From Pumilibacter muris (GTDB lineage: Bacteria; Bacillota; Clostridia; Christensenellales; Pumilibacteraceae): a DNA stretch of 64,000 nt. The notes under the pieces were generated by a model, which made no database searches, was not told the origin of the DNA, and was given only the letters and a program-made list of their open reading frames with translations. Below, in pieces: positions 40,760-49,792 of this stretch. The DNA is taken from NCBI RefSeq assembly GCF_943193045.1, contig NZ_CALPCN010000003.1, forward strand, positions 124,001 to 188,000, given 5' to 3'. A program made the position numbers and the translations under genes. Numbering within the stretch: the first letter of the stretch is position 1; each line of letters starts with the position of its first letter.

Positions 40760-42163
40760 ATGAATAAAATCGCTAACGCCTTCCGCCGTTTCGGACACGG
40801 GGTTAAACAAGCTGTGTACGACGTTGTTCACGGCTCTGTTGCCGTAAAGCTCTCTTGCGTTATAATGGGTCTCGGGCAAATGATGCGCAAGCAGATAATA
40901 AAGGGACTTATTTATCTGTTAATCGAGGCGGGCTTTATAGCTTTTATGGTTCTATTCGGCGGAAAATATTTGGGATATTTTTTCACCGGTAATTTGGGAA
41001 CGCAGCTCGGCGGCGAAATTTGGAACGAAGCCGCCGGTATATACGAATATACGAGCGGCGAAAACAGCTTTTTGATATTGCTGTACGGAGTTGTTTCGTT
41101 TATATTGCTTATTGTGTTCGTTACGATTTGGGCAATGAACGTTAAAGGCAACGTGAATAACGACAAAGCTATTGCCGAAGGAAAACCCGTAAGCACTTTC
41201 AAGCAAGACTGTTCAATGCTTATAAACAGAAAGTTTTATCTGTTGTTGCTTGTTCCGCCTTTCGCGGGGCTGCTCGTTTTCACGGTGATGCCGCTGATAT
41301 TCATGATTCTCATCGCGTTCACCAACTACGATTACGAGCACACTCCTCCCGGTCAGTTGTTTAATTGGGTAGGCTTTTCCACTTTCGGAAAGCTGTTCTC
41401 TATAGGGGGAGGAAGCGGATTTTTACTCGTGTTTTTGCGAGTGCTCGCCTGGACGTTTATTTGGGCGTTTTTCGCAACGTTCACCAACTATTTCTTGGGA
41501 ATGATTCTTGCGCTCATGATAAACAAAAAGGGAATACGCTTAAAAATGTTGTGGCGCACTCTTTTTGTGGTGGCAATCGCCGTGCCGCAATTCGTTACGC
41601 TGCTTTTAATGCAGAAAATTCTCGACGGCGACGGAATTTTAAACGTTATTTTGGGCACTAACACGCGTTGGCTTGCCGATACCCGTTATGCGTCGCTTAT
41701 TCCGCGCGTTATGATTATACTCGTTAATATGTGGATAGGTATTCCGTACACTATTTTAATGTGCTCGGGCATACTTATGAACATTCCTTCCGAAATGTAC
41801 GAGGCGGGCAGACTTGACGGGGCAAATCCCGTGCAGCTTTTTCGGAAAATAGTTTTGCCGTATATGCTTCATGCAACGGGACCTTATCTTATAACGCAGT
41901 TTGTGGGAAATATAAACAACTTTAACGTTATTTGGCTACTCACGGGCGGCGGCCCCGTAGACAACATTCTTTACGGCGCGGGCTCTAAGGCGCAGTCTAC
42001 CGACCTTTTGGTTACCTGGCTGTACCGCCTTACAACCGACGTAAACCCGCAGTATAACGTTGCGTCGGTAATAGGTATAGTAATATTCGTAATAAGCGCG
42101 GCTCTTTCTCTTATAACTTACAACCGTTCGAGTTCGGCGAAAAACGAGGAGGACTATCAATAA
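40760..42163 (+). CDS. malF: Maltodextrin ABC permease MalF
   Basis: A 467-residue membrane protein with about eight segments, including the long periplasm-like insert of MalF proteins. The EAA loop is SEMYEAGRLDGANPVQLFRKIVLP, followed by FNVIWLLTGGGPVDN. GGAGGG precedes the ATG. The last base of its stop codon is the first base of malG's start. Confidence 0.94.
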   Translation: MNKIANAFRRFGHGVKQAVYDVVHGSVAVKLSCVIMGLGQMMRKQIIKGLIYLLIEAGFIAFMVLFGGKYLGYFFTGNLGTQLGGEIWNEAAGIYEYTSGENSFLILLYGVVSFILLIVFVTIWAMNVKGNVNNDKAIAEGKPVSTFKQDCSMLINRKFYLLLLVPPFAGLLVFTVMPLIFMILIAFTNYDYEHTPPGQLFNWVGFSTFGKLFSIGGGSGFLLVFLRVLAWTFIWAFFATFTNYFLGMILALMINKKGIRLKMLWRTLFVVAIAVPQFVTLLLMQKILDGDGILNVILGTNTRWLADTRYASLIPRVMIILVNMWIGIPYTILMCSGILMNIPSEMYEAGRLDGANPVQLFRKIVLPYMLHATGPYLITQFVGNINNFNVIWLLTGGGPVDNILYGAGSKAQSTDLLVTWLYRLTTDVNPQYNVASVIGIVIFVISAALSLITYNRSSSAKNEEDYQ

Positions 42164-43053
42164 TGAGTAACGGAGTATACGAAATTCGCCGCGCAAAGAA
42201 ACGCATGGGGCAAAAGAGCAAGAACGCCGTTGTGAACGGGCTAATATATTTTGTGCTCGCGCTGCTCGGCATTTTGTGGATTTTGCCTATAATTTATCTT
42301 TTATACACGGCGCTCAGAGTTACGCCCGACACGGGCATAATAAACAAGCTTATTCCCGCCGACTTAAAACTCGGCTTCGGAAACTTTTACAAGCTTTTTA
42401 AAGAAACTATGTTTAAGCGTTGGCTCGGCAACACATTTTTTGTTGCGGTTTGCTCGTGCGCAATAACAACGCTGTTCATTTTAATGGTTAGCTACGCGCT
42501 TTCCCGCATGAGGTTTAAGGCGCGCAAGCCCATAATGAACATTATGCTTATTCTCGGCATGTTTCCGGGCTTTATGAGCATGATAGCGGTATACTTCATT
42601 CTTAAAGCGGTAAACCTTAACAATTCGCTTGTAGCGCTTATTTTGGTTTACTCTGCGGGCGCCGCGCTGTCGTATTATATCTGCAAAGGTTTTTTCGACA
42701 CAATTCCGCGCTCGCTCGAAGAAGCGGCTATTCTCGACGGAGCGAGTCAGTTCACCATACTGTTTCGCGTTACGTTGCCGCTTGCCAAACCCGTTATAGT
42801 GTATACCGTGCTAACCTCGTTTATAGCGCCGTGGTGCGACTTTATATTCGTGAACACCATTATAAACGACGCCAACAAATACACTGTTGCGCTCGGTCTT
42901 TACAGGCTGATAAATTCGCAGAACAGCTCGTTTAACGAAAATTTCACGGTGTTCTGCGCGGGCGCGGTTATAGTGGGCGTAATAGTGGGCGCGCTCTTTA
43001 TGGGCATGCAGCGCTACTATGTTGAAGGCGTAACGAGCGGTTCTGTTAAATAA
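42163..43053 (+). CDS. malG: Maltodextrin ABC permease MalG
   Basis: A 296-residue, six-segment permease. The EAA loop is SLEEAAILDGASQFTILFRVTLPL and the C-terminal GMQRYYVEGVTSGSVKG-like end is characteristic of MalG. It overlaps malF by one base (TAATG). No ATPase gene follows; the next genes encode enzymes. Confidence 0.95.
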   Translation: MSNGVYEIRRAKKRMGQKSKNAVVNGLIYFVLALLGILWILPIIYLLYTALRVTPDTGIINKLIPADLKLGFGNFYKLFKETMFKRWLGNTFFVAVCSCAITTLFILMVSYALSRMRFKARKPIMNIMLILGMFPGFMSMIAVYFILKAVNLNNSLVALILVYSAGAALSYYICKGFFDTIPRSLEEAAILDGASQFTILFRVTLPLAKPVIVYTVLTSFIAPWCDFIFVNTIINDANKYTVALGLYRLINSQNSSFNENFTVFCAGAVIVGVIVGALFMGMQRYYVEGVTSGSVK

Positions 43054-43092
43054 TTTTCGGTGCGGCAAGTTCCGCGTTCGGAGGACAATAAT

Positions 43093-44688
43093 ATGAAATT
43101 AAAACGGTTTGCTTTCGCGCTTTGCGCGTTGCTGCTTGCGTTCGGTTTGCCGTTTTTCGGCTGTGCGAAAATAACCGACACAAAGTTCCGCGACGACGGC
43201 GTGCTGAACATTATAGACGATAACAACCGTAATTGGTACGAGGTTTTCGTGCGCTCCTACTACGATTCCGACGAAGACGGAGTGGGGGATTTGAACGGCG
43301 TAACTCAAAAGCTCGACTACATTAAAGACATGGGTTTTAACGGAATATGGCTTATGCCGATTTGTCAGTCGAACACATATCACGGCTACGACGTTGCCGA
43401 CTATAAAACCGTTGAAAGCGATTACGGCACTAACGACGATTTCAAAAACCTTATGAACGAGGCTCACAAGCGCGGCATAAACGTGATTGTGGACATGGTT
43501 TTTAACCACACGTCGGTAAGCCATTCGTGGTTTCAAAAGGCTAAGGGCGCTTTAACGTCGAGCAATCCCGACGTTGCCAAATACGCCGAATATTATAACT
43601 TTGCCGATTCGCCTAACGTCGGATATGCCGAAGTTCCGGGAGTTCCGGGCAAATATTACGAATGCAGGTTCGACACCGCAATGCCCGACTTAAACCTCGA
43701 TTCCGCTCTTGTGCGCGCCGAGCTTACCGAAATTATGCGGTTTTGGCTAAAAGACATGAACGCCGACGGTTTCCGTTTGGACGCCTGCACAAGCTATTAT
43801 ACGGGCGACGTTGATAAAAACGTGGAGTTCTTGTCGTTTGTGAACACCACCGCTAAGAGTTTTAAAAAGAACGCATATATAGTGGGCGAAGTGTGGGAAG
43901 GCACCGACGCGCAAATAAGGGCTTATTACGAGAGCGGAATAGACAGTTGCTTTTTGTTTTCGGTGAGCGCGGGCGCCGCATACGGCAGCACTCTTAAAAA
44001 CGTGTTTTCATCGCTCGAAGACGCGCCCGGCGAATACTACGCCAACCTTTTGGTGGAATATCAAAACAAATACGACAAAGGCTCGCAAGCTCCGTTTTTG
44101 TGCAACCACGACACCGCGCGCGCCGCGAATATGTTTTTGGGCGAGCGTCAGGTTAAAATGGGCGCGGGGCTGTTGTCGCTAATGAACGGGAATGTTTTCG
44201 TGTATTACGGCGACGAAATAGGAATGGTTTGCAAGGATTCGAGCTCCGACCCCACTAAACGCATAGCTATGCTTTGGGACGACGCCGCCGTATACGAGGG
44301 GCAGGTTTTCGTTCCGCCCGCAAGCGGCGTAGACATGAGCGCCAACGCCTATAAATATCCGTCGGTTAAAGCGCAGTCGGAGAACGAAACTTCTATTTTA
44401 AACTACTACAAGGCGGCTATGCGGATTCGCAACCGTCACCCCGAAATCGCTCGCGGTATCGTTGAAAAGGTGCAGTCGCAAAGCCCGTATTTAAGCGCTT
44501 TCAAAAAAACTTACAACGGCAAATCGGTTACGGTGCTTGTAAATCTTTCGGAGTCGGAAGATTTTACCGTTAGCATTTCGAGCTACGGCGACGTGAAACT
44601 TACCGACTTACTCGACGCCGTAGGCGAATCTTCGGTTAAGGGAGACAGCCTTGTAATGAAGCCGTTTTCAATAGCCGTTTTGGCGTAA
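43093..44688 (+). CDS. Alpha-amylase family (GH13) lipoprotein
   Basis: A 531-residue surface enzyme. Lipobox FFGC (C24). GH13 motifs: VDMVFNHTS, GFRLDACTS (nucleophile Asp), VGEVWEG (acid Glu) and LCNHDTARAA. The calcium-loop pattern DSDEDGVGDLNG is near residue 45. It probably hydrolyses alpha-1,4 bonds of starch outside the cell to maltodextrins. The ATG at 43093 is chosen over 43060 because it starts the signal peptide and follows CGGAGGA. Co-transcribed with malG, 39 bases upstream. Confidence 0.93.
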   Translation: MKLKRFAFALCALLLAFGLPFFGCAKITDTKFRDDGVLNIIDDNNRNWYEVFVRSYYDSDEDGVGDLNGVTQKLDYIKDMGFNGIWLMPICQSNTYHGYDVADYKTVESDYGTNDDFKNLMNEAHKRGINVIVDMVFNHTSVSHSWFQKAKGALTSSNPDVAKYAEYYNFADSPNVGYAEVPGVPGKYYECRFDTAMPDLNLDSALVRAELTEIMRFWLKDMNADGFRLDACTSYYTGDVDKNVEFLSFVNTTAKSFKKNAYIVGEVWEGTDAQIRAYYESGIDSCFLFSVSAGAAYGSTLKNVFSSLEDAPGEYYANLLVEYQNKYDKGSQAPFLCNHDTARAANMFLGERQVKMGAGLLSLMNGNVFVYYGDEIGMVCKDSSSDPTKRIAMLWDDAAVYEGQVFVPPASGVDMSANAYKYPSVKAQSENETSILNYYKAAMRIRNRHPEIARGIVEKVQSQSPYLSAFKKTYNGKSVTVLVNLSESEDFTVSISSYGDVKLTDLLDAVGESSVKGDSLVMKPFSIAVLA

Positions 44689-44718
44689 ACGATAATAGGA
44701 AAACTATAAAAGGTGTTT

Positions 44719-46956
44719 ATGAAAAAATTCGAGGAAGAACTGCAAAAACTTAACGTCGACAATAAAGACGCAATAACGCTATACCGCGAAATTTCCGAGT
44801 TGGCAATGGATTCGTTGCGCGAGAGAATTTCGCCGCCCGCCGAGAGAAACGCCTATTACCTTTCAATAGAATATTTGCTCGGGCGCAGTTTTTATAACAA
44901 TCTTATGGAACTCGGCGTTTTGGATTCGACTAAACGTATACTTGCAGAAAAAGGGATAGATATAAACGTGTTCGAAGAAATCGAGGACGCGGCGCTCGGC
45001 AACGGCGGACTCGGCAGACTTGCCGCTTGTTTTCTCGATTCTGCGGCGGCGCTCGGGCTTCCGCTATACGGATACGGCATTCGTTACAAATACGGTCTTT
45101 TTAAACAAAAGCTCGAAGACGGGCGCCAAATAGAGTTGCCAGACGACTGGCAACGCTACGGCGACCCGTGGAGCGTGCGGCGCGAGAACGAAAAACGCGT
45201 TGTGGAATTTGCGGATTTTTCGGTTACTGCGGTGCCATACGATATTCCCGTTATAGGCAAGAGGGTGAACACCTTGCGTCTTTTTCAGGCGGAGGGGAGC
45301 GACGAAGCTAAAAAAATCAGCGAATGGTTGTATCCGCCCGACGATACCGAAGAGGGAAAACTCTTGCGGTTGCGGCAAGAATACTTTTTCTCGGCGGCGG
45401 CAATAGGAGAACTCGCCGAAAGGCATGCGGCGCGCTACGGCAAAAATTTCGACGCGTTCCCGCAGCACAACGCGTTGCAACTTAACGACACTCATCCCGT
45501 TATAGCGGTTGCCGAGCTTATACGTTTGCTAACCGAAAAATACGGTGTGCCGTTTAAAAATGCGGTGAACATAGCGAAAGCTTCGTTTAATTATACCAAT
45601 CATACCGTTTTGCCCGAAGCTCTCGAATGTTGGAACGAGTCGCTCGTTAAAAAGATTTTGCCTAAAATTGCCGACATTATAGAGCGGCTTAACAAAATTC
45701 AGGAAAAAGAACTGAAAGCTCTCGGTTGCACAAAAGAGGAAATCGCGGATATGGCGATTTATCGTAACGGAACTTTCGCAATGGCTAATCTTGCCGTGTA
45801 CATGAGCTCGGCGGTGAACGGCGTTGCCGCGCTCCACACCGAAATTTTGAAAAACGGTTTGTTCCGCAACGCTTACCGAGTGTTTCCCGATAAGTTCCGA
45901 AATAAAACCAACGGAGTTACAAAACGCAGATGGCTTATGCTTTGCAACCCCGAATTAGCCGATTTAATAGATAAAACGGCGGGCAAAGAGTGGCGCGACG
46001 CCGACTCCGATTATTCCGCGCTTATCGGCAAAACCGACGGCATAACAAAAGAATTTACCGAAGTTAAATCCGAAAAGAAGAGGCAGCTTTTCAATCACAT
46101 AGCGAAACACGAGGGAATTACTATTCCTAACGGCTTTTTGGTTTATGCTCAGGTTAAAAGGCTGCACGAATACAAGCGCCAGTTTATGACGGCGTTTGCG
46201 ATTTACGAGCTTTACGTTATGCTTAAAAATAAGAGCATTACAAATTTTTATCCGTCGGTATTCATATTCGGCGCAAAAAGCGCTCCGTCGTATCGCCGAG
46301 CGAAAGCCATAATAAAATTCATAAACGAAATAGCGAGCCTTGTTAATAACGACCCCGAAGTGTCGGATAAACTGAAAGTTGTTTTCGTTCAAAATTACAA
46401 CGTGTCTTACGCCGAAAAGATAGTGCCCGGCACCGATGTGTCGTTGCAGGTGTCTACGGCGGGATTAGAGGCGTCGGGCACGGGCAACATGAAATTTATG
46501 ATGAACGGAGCCGTAACGTGCGGCACTATGGACGGCGCTAACGTTGAAATTGTGGAGCATGCGGGGCGCGAAAACAACTACATTTTCGGCGCCACAGTGC
46601 AAGAAATAGAAGCGCTCAAAAACGGCGGCTATAATCCAAACGCAGTTCTTGCCGAAAACGAATTGCACCGCAAAGCTGTGGAATCGCTTGTGGACGGCTC
46701 TTTTTCGGACGGCGGCACGGGAGAGTTCAAAGAGCTTTACAACTCTTTAACGGTGGGCGCAAGCTGGCATAAGCCCGACCAATACTATATTTTGAACGAC
46801 CTCGAAAGCTACGTTAACGCATTGCTCGCAATCAACCGCGATTATGCCGAAGGTAAAGTTTTCGCCCGCAAACAGCTCGAAAACGTAGCCCGTTCGTCGT
46901 ATTTTTCGTCGGATAGAACAATTAAAGAATATGCGCAAGATATTTGGCACATATAG
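44719..46956 (+). CDS. malP: Glycogen/maltodextrin phosphorylase
   Basis: A 745-residue PLP enzyme releasing glucose-1-phosphate from alpha-1,4-glucan ends. Visible: GNGGLGRLAACFLDS, LQLNDTHPVIAVAEL, NHTVLPEALE, and the PLP-lysine block EASGTGNMKFMMNG followed by GTMDGANVEI. It is shorter than E. coli MalP (about 797). The ATG at 44719 is preferred to the GTG at 44713, which lies in the ribosome site. Cytoplasmic. It completes the route from imported maltodextrin to central metabolism. Symbol glgP is equally possible. Confidence 0.94.
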   Translation: MKKFEEELQKLNVDNKDAITLYREISELAMDSLRERISPPAERNAYYLSIEYLLGRSFYNNLMELGVLDSTKRILAEKGIDINVFEEIEDAALGNGGLGRLAACFLDSAAALGLPLYGYGIRYKYGLFKQKLEDGRQIELPDDWQRYGDPWSVRRENEKRVVEFADFSVTAVPYDIPVIGKRVNTLRLFQAEGSDEAKKISEWLYPPDDTEEGKLLRLRQEYFFSAAAIGELAERHAARYGKNFDAFPQHNALQLNDTHPVIAVAELIRLLTEKYGVPFKNAVNIAKASFNYTNHTVLPEALECWNESLVKKILPKIADIIERLNKIQEKELKALGCTKEEIADMAIYRNGTFAMANLAVYMSSAVNGVAALHTEILKNGLFRNAYRVFPDKFRNKTNGVTKRRWLMLCNPELADLIDKTAGKEWRDADSDYSALIGKTDGITKEFTEVKSEKKRQLFNHIAKHEGITIPNGFLVYAQVKRLHEYKRQFMTAFAIYELYVMLKNKSITNFYPSVFIFGAKSAPSYRRAKAIIKFINEIASLVNNDPEVSDKLKVVFVQNYNVSYAEKIVPGTDVSLQVSTAGLEASGTGNMKFMMNGAVTCGTMDGANVEIVEHAGRENNYIFGATVQEIEALKNGGYNPNAVLAENELHRKAVESLVDGSFSDGGTGEFKELYNSLTVGASWHKPDQYYILNDLESYVNALLAINRDYAEGKVFARKQLENVARSSYFSSDRTIKEYAQDIWHI

Positions 46957-46963
46957 AAAAAAC

Positions 46964-47004
46964 AAAAAAGCCCTCGCCGTTTTTTTGGCGGCGGGAGCTT
47001 TTTT
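46964..47004 (+). terminator. Bidirectional terminator between malP and lacI-type gene
   Basis: Stem AAAAGCCCTCGCCG with GGCGGCGGGAGCTTTT. T-runs are present on both strands; it serves two convergent genes. Confidence 0.88.
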
Positions 47005-47851
47005 ATAAAGCTATAAAATGTTCCGAATCTGAAACTTTCTGTCTGTTTTTCGCTTTTTGAATACAGTCGAAAACAGTTTGCGCGCGTTCGGCGACGTAGC
47101 CGTCGTATTTGAAAATCCGTTCCGCTTTAATATTGCCGAAAACGCTGAATAACAAAGGTTGGCTCAAAGCGATATTGTAGGCGGATTCCTCTATTTTGCG
47201 AACGTCGGCATGGCTTGAAATAAATTCTGCGGCGGGGAAAACCGAAAGTATTTCGTTTTTTATGTTTTCGTTTTGCGGCTTTACGCAAACGTAACGGAAT
47301 TCGTTGCCGAAGCGTTTGCTTGCCGCGTCGCGGAGTTTTTTATAATCGAGCGTAACCTGATAGAATATGGGGTCGTTAATCAAACTGTCGATTGCTATCA
47401 TGGGAATGTAATTTTCGTTGCCCAAAGTGTGGAATTCGTCGTTCGGCATATCGAAGCAAACGCACGCCGTAGCCGCCATTTGGGTGGGGCGCTTTTCCAT
47501 AGAGTAGCTGAGTTGGTAGCCGTATTTTTCGCAAAGCGGATTAAAAGACTGCATAAAATACAGAATTTCTATTTCCGTGAAGTGATTAACGTTTTTCGAC
47601 GAGCGTATAACTATGCTTTCGGGTTGTTGCGTGTTGAGTCCCACAGCGTAAAGGTTGGGGGAATAGTTCAAAAAGTTCATCGCTTGATAAACTTTTTTAA
47701 TAGTAGCTTCGGATATGTGTTGGTCTTTTCTACCGTTTATCACATAAGAAACGGTTGCAACGGAAACGCCCGCGAGTTTTGCTACGTCGCGATTGGTCGC
47801 TCTCTTTTCCTTAGGAGCACGAACTCCCGAAAATTCTCCTACATTACTCAT
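47003..47851 (-). CDS. LacI/GalR-family regulator (short form)
   Basis: A 282-residue regulator, about 50 residues shorter than most of the family. The helix-turn-helix ATNRDVAKLAGVSVATVSYV lies at residues 18-37, followed by the hinge-helix region (FLNYSPNLYAVGL). The sensor domain is compact and divergent. Next to starch genes it is probably the maltose regulator (MalR-like) of the locus. It is divergently transcribed from the GH13 gene at 47918. Confidence 0.9.
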   Translation of the reverse strand: MSNVGEFSGVRAPKEKRATNRDVAKLAGVSVATVSYVINGRKDQHISEATIKKVYQAMNFLNYSPNLYAVGLNTQQPESIVIRSSKNVNHFTEIEILYFMQSFNPLCEKYGYQLSYSMEKRPTQMAATACVCFDMPNDEFHTLGNENYIPMIAIDSLINDPIFYQVTLDYKKLRDAASKRFGNEFRYVCVKPQNENIKNEILSVFPAAEFISSHADVRKIEESAYNIALSQPLLFSVFGNIKAERIFKYDGYVAERAQTVFDCIQKAKNRQKVSDSEHFIAL

Positions 47852-47873
47852 AGTGAAAAAGTCCTATAAGAAT

Positions 47874-47902
47874 AGTCTATCAAAATACTGTTTTATTGTC
47901 AA
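47874..47902 (-). promoter_or_regulatory. Promoter of the lacI-type gene
   Basis: Minus-strand TTGACA (47902-47897) and TAGACT (47879-47874), spacer 17. The ribosome site of the divergent gene (GGAGG) begins about 8 bases away, so repression of one could affect the other. No clear plus-strand promoter was found. Confidence 0.65.
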
Positions 47903-47917
47903 TAATTTGGAGGCGAA

Positions 47918-49612
47918 ATGAACGAACAAGCGCTTTTGCACTTGCAAAACAGTCAGTACAGCTATGCGTCGGATTGCAACACCGTTGAGCTTACGTTCCG
48001 CGCAAGCGCGCAAGATAAATTCGACGCCATAACTTTAATTTACGGTTGCAAATACGAATACTACAAAAAGCAGTCGCGCACAGCAATGAAAAAGCGTTTC
48101 ACCGACGGCAAATTCGATTATTACGCCGTAAGTCTCGCACTCGACGACGTGCGCTTATTGTATATCTTCGAGCTGAGTTACGGAGGCAAAATATACTATT
48201 TTTCGGAAGCGGGACTTACCGAAACTTACGATTACGCTCTTTCGGCATACGATGCCTTTCAGTTGCCTTACATAAATTCCGCCGACGTTATGCCCGTTGT
48301 GTCGTGGCTTCGCACCGCCGTGTTTTACGAAATTTTCGTAGACAGATTTTATCGCGGCGACCTGAAAAAGAACGCCGACTACATAAATCTTAAATGGGGC
48401 GAAATACCCAACCCAAAAAGCTTTGCGGGCGGCGATTTAAAGGGAATAACGGCTAAACTCGATTATCTGAAATCTTTGGGAATAAACGCCGTTTACCTTA
48501 CGCCTGTTTTTAAATCCGTTTCAAACCACAAATACGACATAAGCGACTATTTTGAAATAGACGGCTGTTTCGGCGATAAAGAAACTCTGCGCAAGCTTGT
48601 TTGCGAGGCGCACGCTCGCGGTATGAAAATAGTGCTCGACGCGGTTTTCAACCATTGCAGCGAAAACCTTGCGCAGTTTCAAGACGTGCTCGCGCGCGGC
48701 AAGGAGTCGCCGTATTTCGAGTGGTTTATAATAAAAGGGGATAAGATAAACGAGCAACGCGACAACTACGAGTGCTTCGGATTTTGTCGATACATGCCTA
48801 AGTTCAACGCTTCTAATCCGGAAGTGCAAAAATTTTTGCTCGGAGTGGCAACATATTGGCTAAAAGAATTTAAAATCGACGGTTGGCGTCTTGATGTGTC
48901 CGACGAAGTTGCGAACGATTTTTGGCACGAGTTTAGAAAGACAATCAAATTCGAGAACCCCGATTGCGTCATTTTGGGCGAGAACTGGCACGACGCTTCC
49001 GCGCATCTTCGCGGCGATAAATTCGACGGCATAATGAACTATGCGCTCACAAAGGCGTGTATGGACTATTTTGTTAGCGGCGCACTTTCGGCAGAGGAAT
49101 TTGCGAACAGGTTGAGCGGATTGTATTTGCGCAACACAAAGCAAGCAAACGCAATGATGCTCAATCTTTTGGATAGCCACGACACTCACAGATTTTACAC
49201 GCTGTTGAATAAGAATAAAAACAAACTGTTGTGCGCTTTGGCGCTAATATATTTGCATACGGGCGCGCCTTGCGTTTATTACGGCACCGAAGTTTGCGCC
49301 GAAGGCGGCTACGACCCCGACTGCCGTCGCACAATGGATTGGAGCGACTCGGCGGCTCCCGATATAAGAGCTTCGCTCGCAAGCTTTGCTTCGCTGCGTT
49401 CGCTTGCGGAAGTTTCGCACGGAGAAATTTCGTTTTATTCTCGCGGGGAACTGTTTGTTCTCGAACGTATGGAAAAAGGCGTGTTGCGGTTGGTAATAAA
49501 CAACTCGGAAAAACAGCAGGTTTACTGCGCCGAAGGCAAGGTTTTGCTCGGCAACAATTATTCTTGCGGCGAGCTTTTGCCCGACGGATTCGTTATTGAA
49601 TATTGCGTATAA
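47918..49612 (+). CDS. Cyclomaltodextrinase/neopullulanase-like GH13
   Basis: A 564-residue cytoplasmic enzyme: an N-terminal beta domain (residues 1-120) typical of the GH13_20 group, then the barrel with VLDAVFNHCSE, GWRLDVSDEV (nucleophile Asp), ILGENWHD (acid Glu) and LLDSHDTHRF. These enzymes cut cyclodextrins, pullulan or short maltodextrins. No signal peptide, in contrast to the pullulanase and amylase of the locus. TTGGAGG precedes the ATG. Confidence 0.92.
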   Translation: MNEQALLHLQNSQYSYASDCNTVELTFRASAQDKFDAITLIYGCKYEYYKKQSRTAMKKRFTDGKFDYYAVSLALDDVRLLYIFELSYGGKIYYFSEAGLTETYDYALSAYDAFQLPYINSADVMPVVSWLRTAVFYEIFVDRFYRGDLKKNADYINLKWGEIPNPKSFAGGDLKGITAKLDYLKSLGINAVYLTPVFKSVSNHKYDISDYFEIDGCFGDKETLRKLVCEAHARGMKIVLDAVFNHCSENLAQFQDVLARGKESPYFEWFIIKGDKINEQRDNYECFGFCRYMPKFNASNPEVQKFLLGVATYWLKEFKIDGWRLDVSDEVANDFWHEFRKTIKFENPDCVILGENWHDASAHLRGDKFDGIMNYALTKACMDYFVSGALSAEEFANRLSGLYLRNTKQANAMMLNLLDSHDTHRFYTLLNKNKNKLLCALALIYLHTGAPCVYYGTEVCAEGGYDPDCRRTMDWSDSAAPDIRASLASFASLRSLAEVSHGEISFYSRGELFVLERMEKGVLRLVINNSEKQQVYCAEGKVLLGNNYSCGELLPDGFVIEYCV

Positions 49613-49792
49613 CGAGTTCCCCACGAAAGTGGAAATCGGTTGACATTATCTTACAAAAAGATATAAAATAAATAAGTTGAATATGGCGAATTTTGTCTTT
49701 TCGGCGCGAAAAATTGCGGAAAAGGGCGAAAGGCGCGTGGCGTTCGGCGGCAAATCGCCGAGTTTTAAACCGTGAAAAGGAGTTGATAAAGT

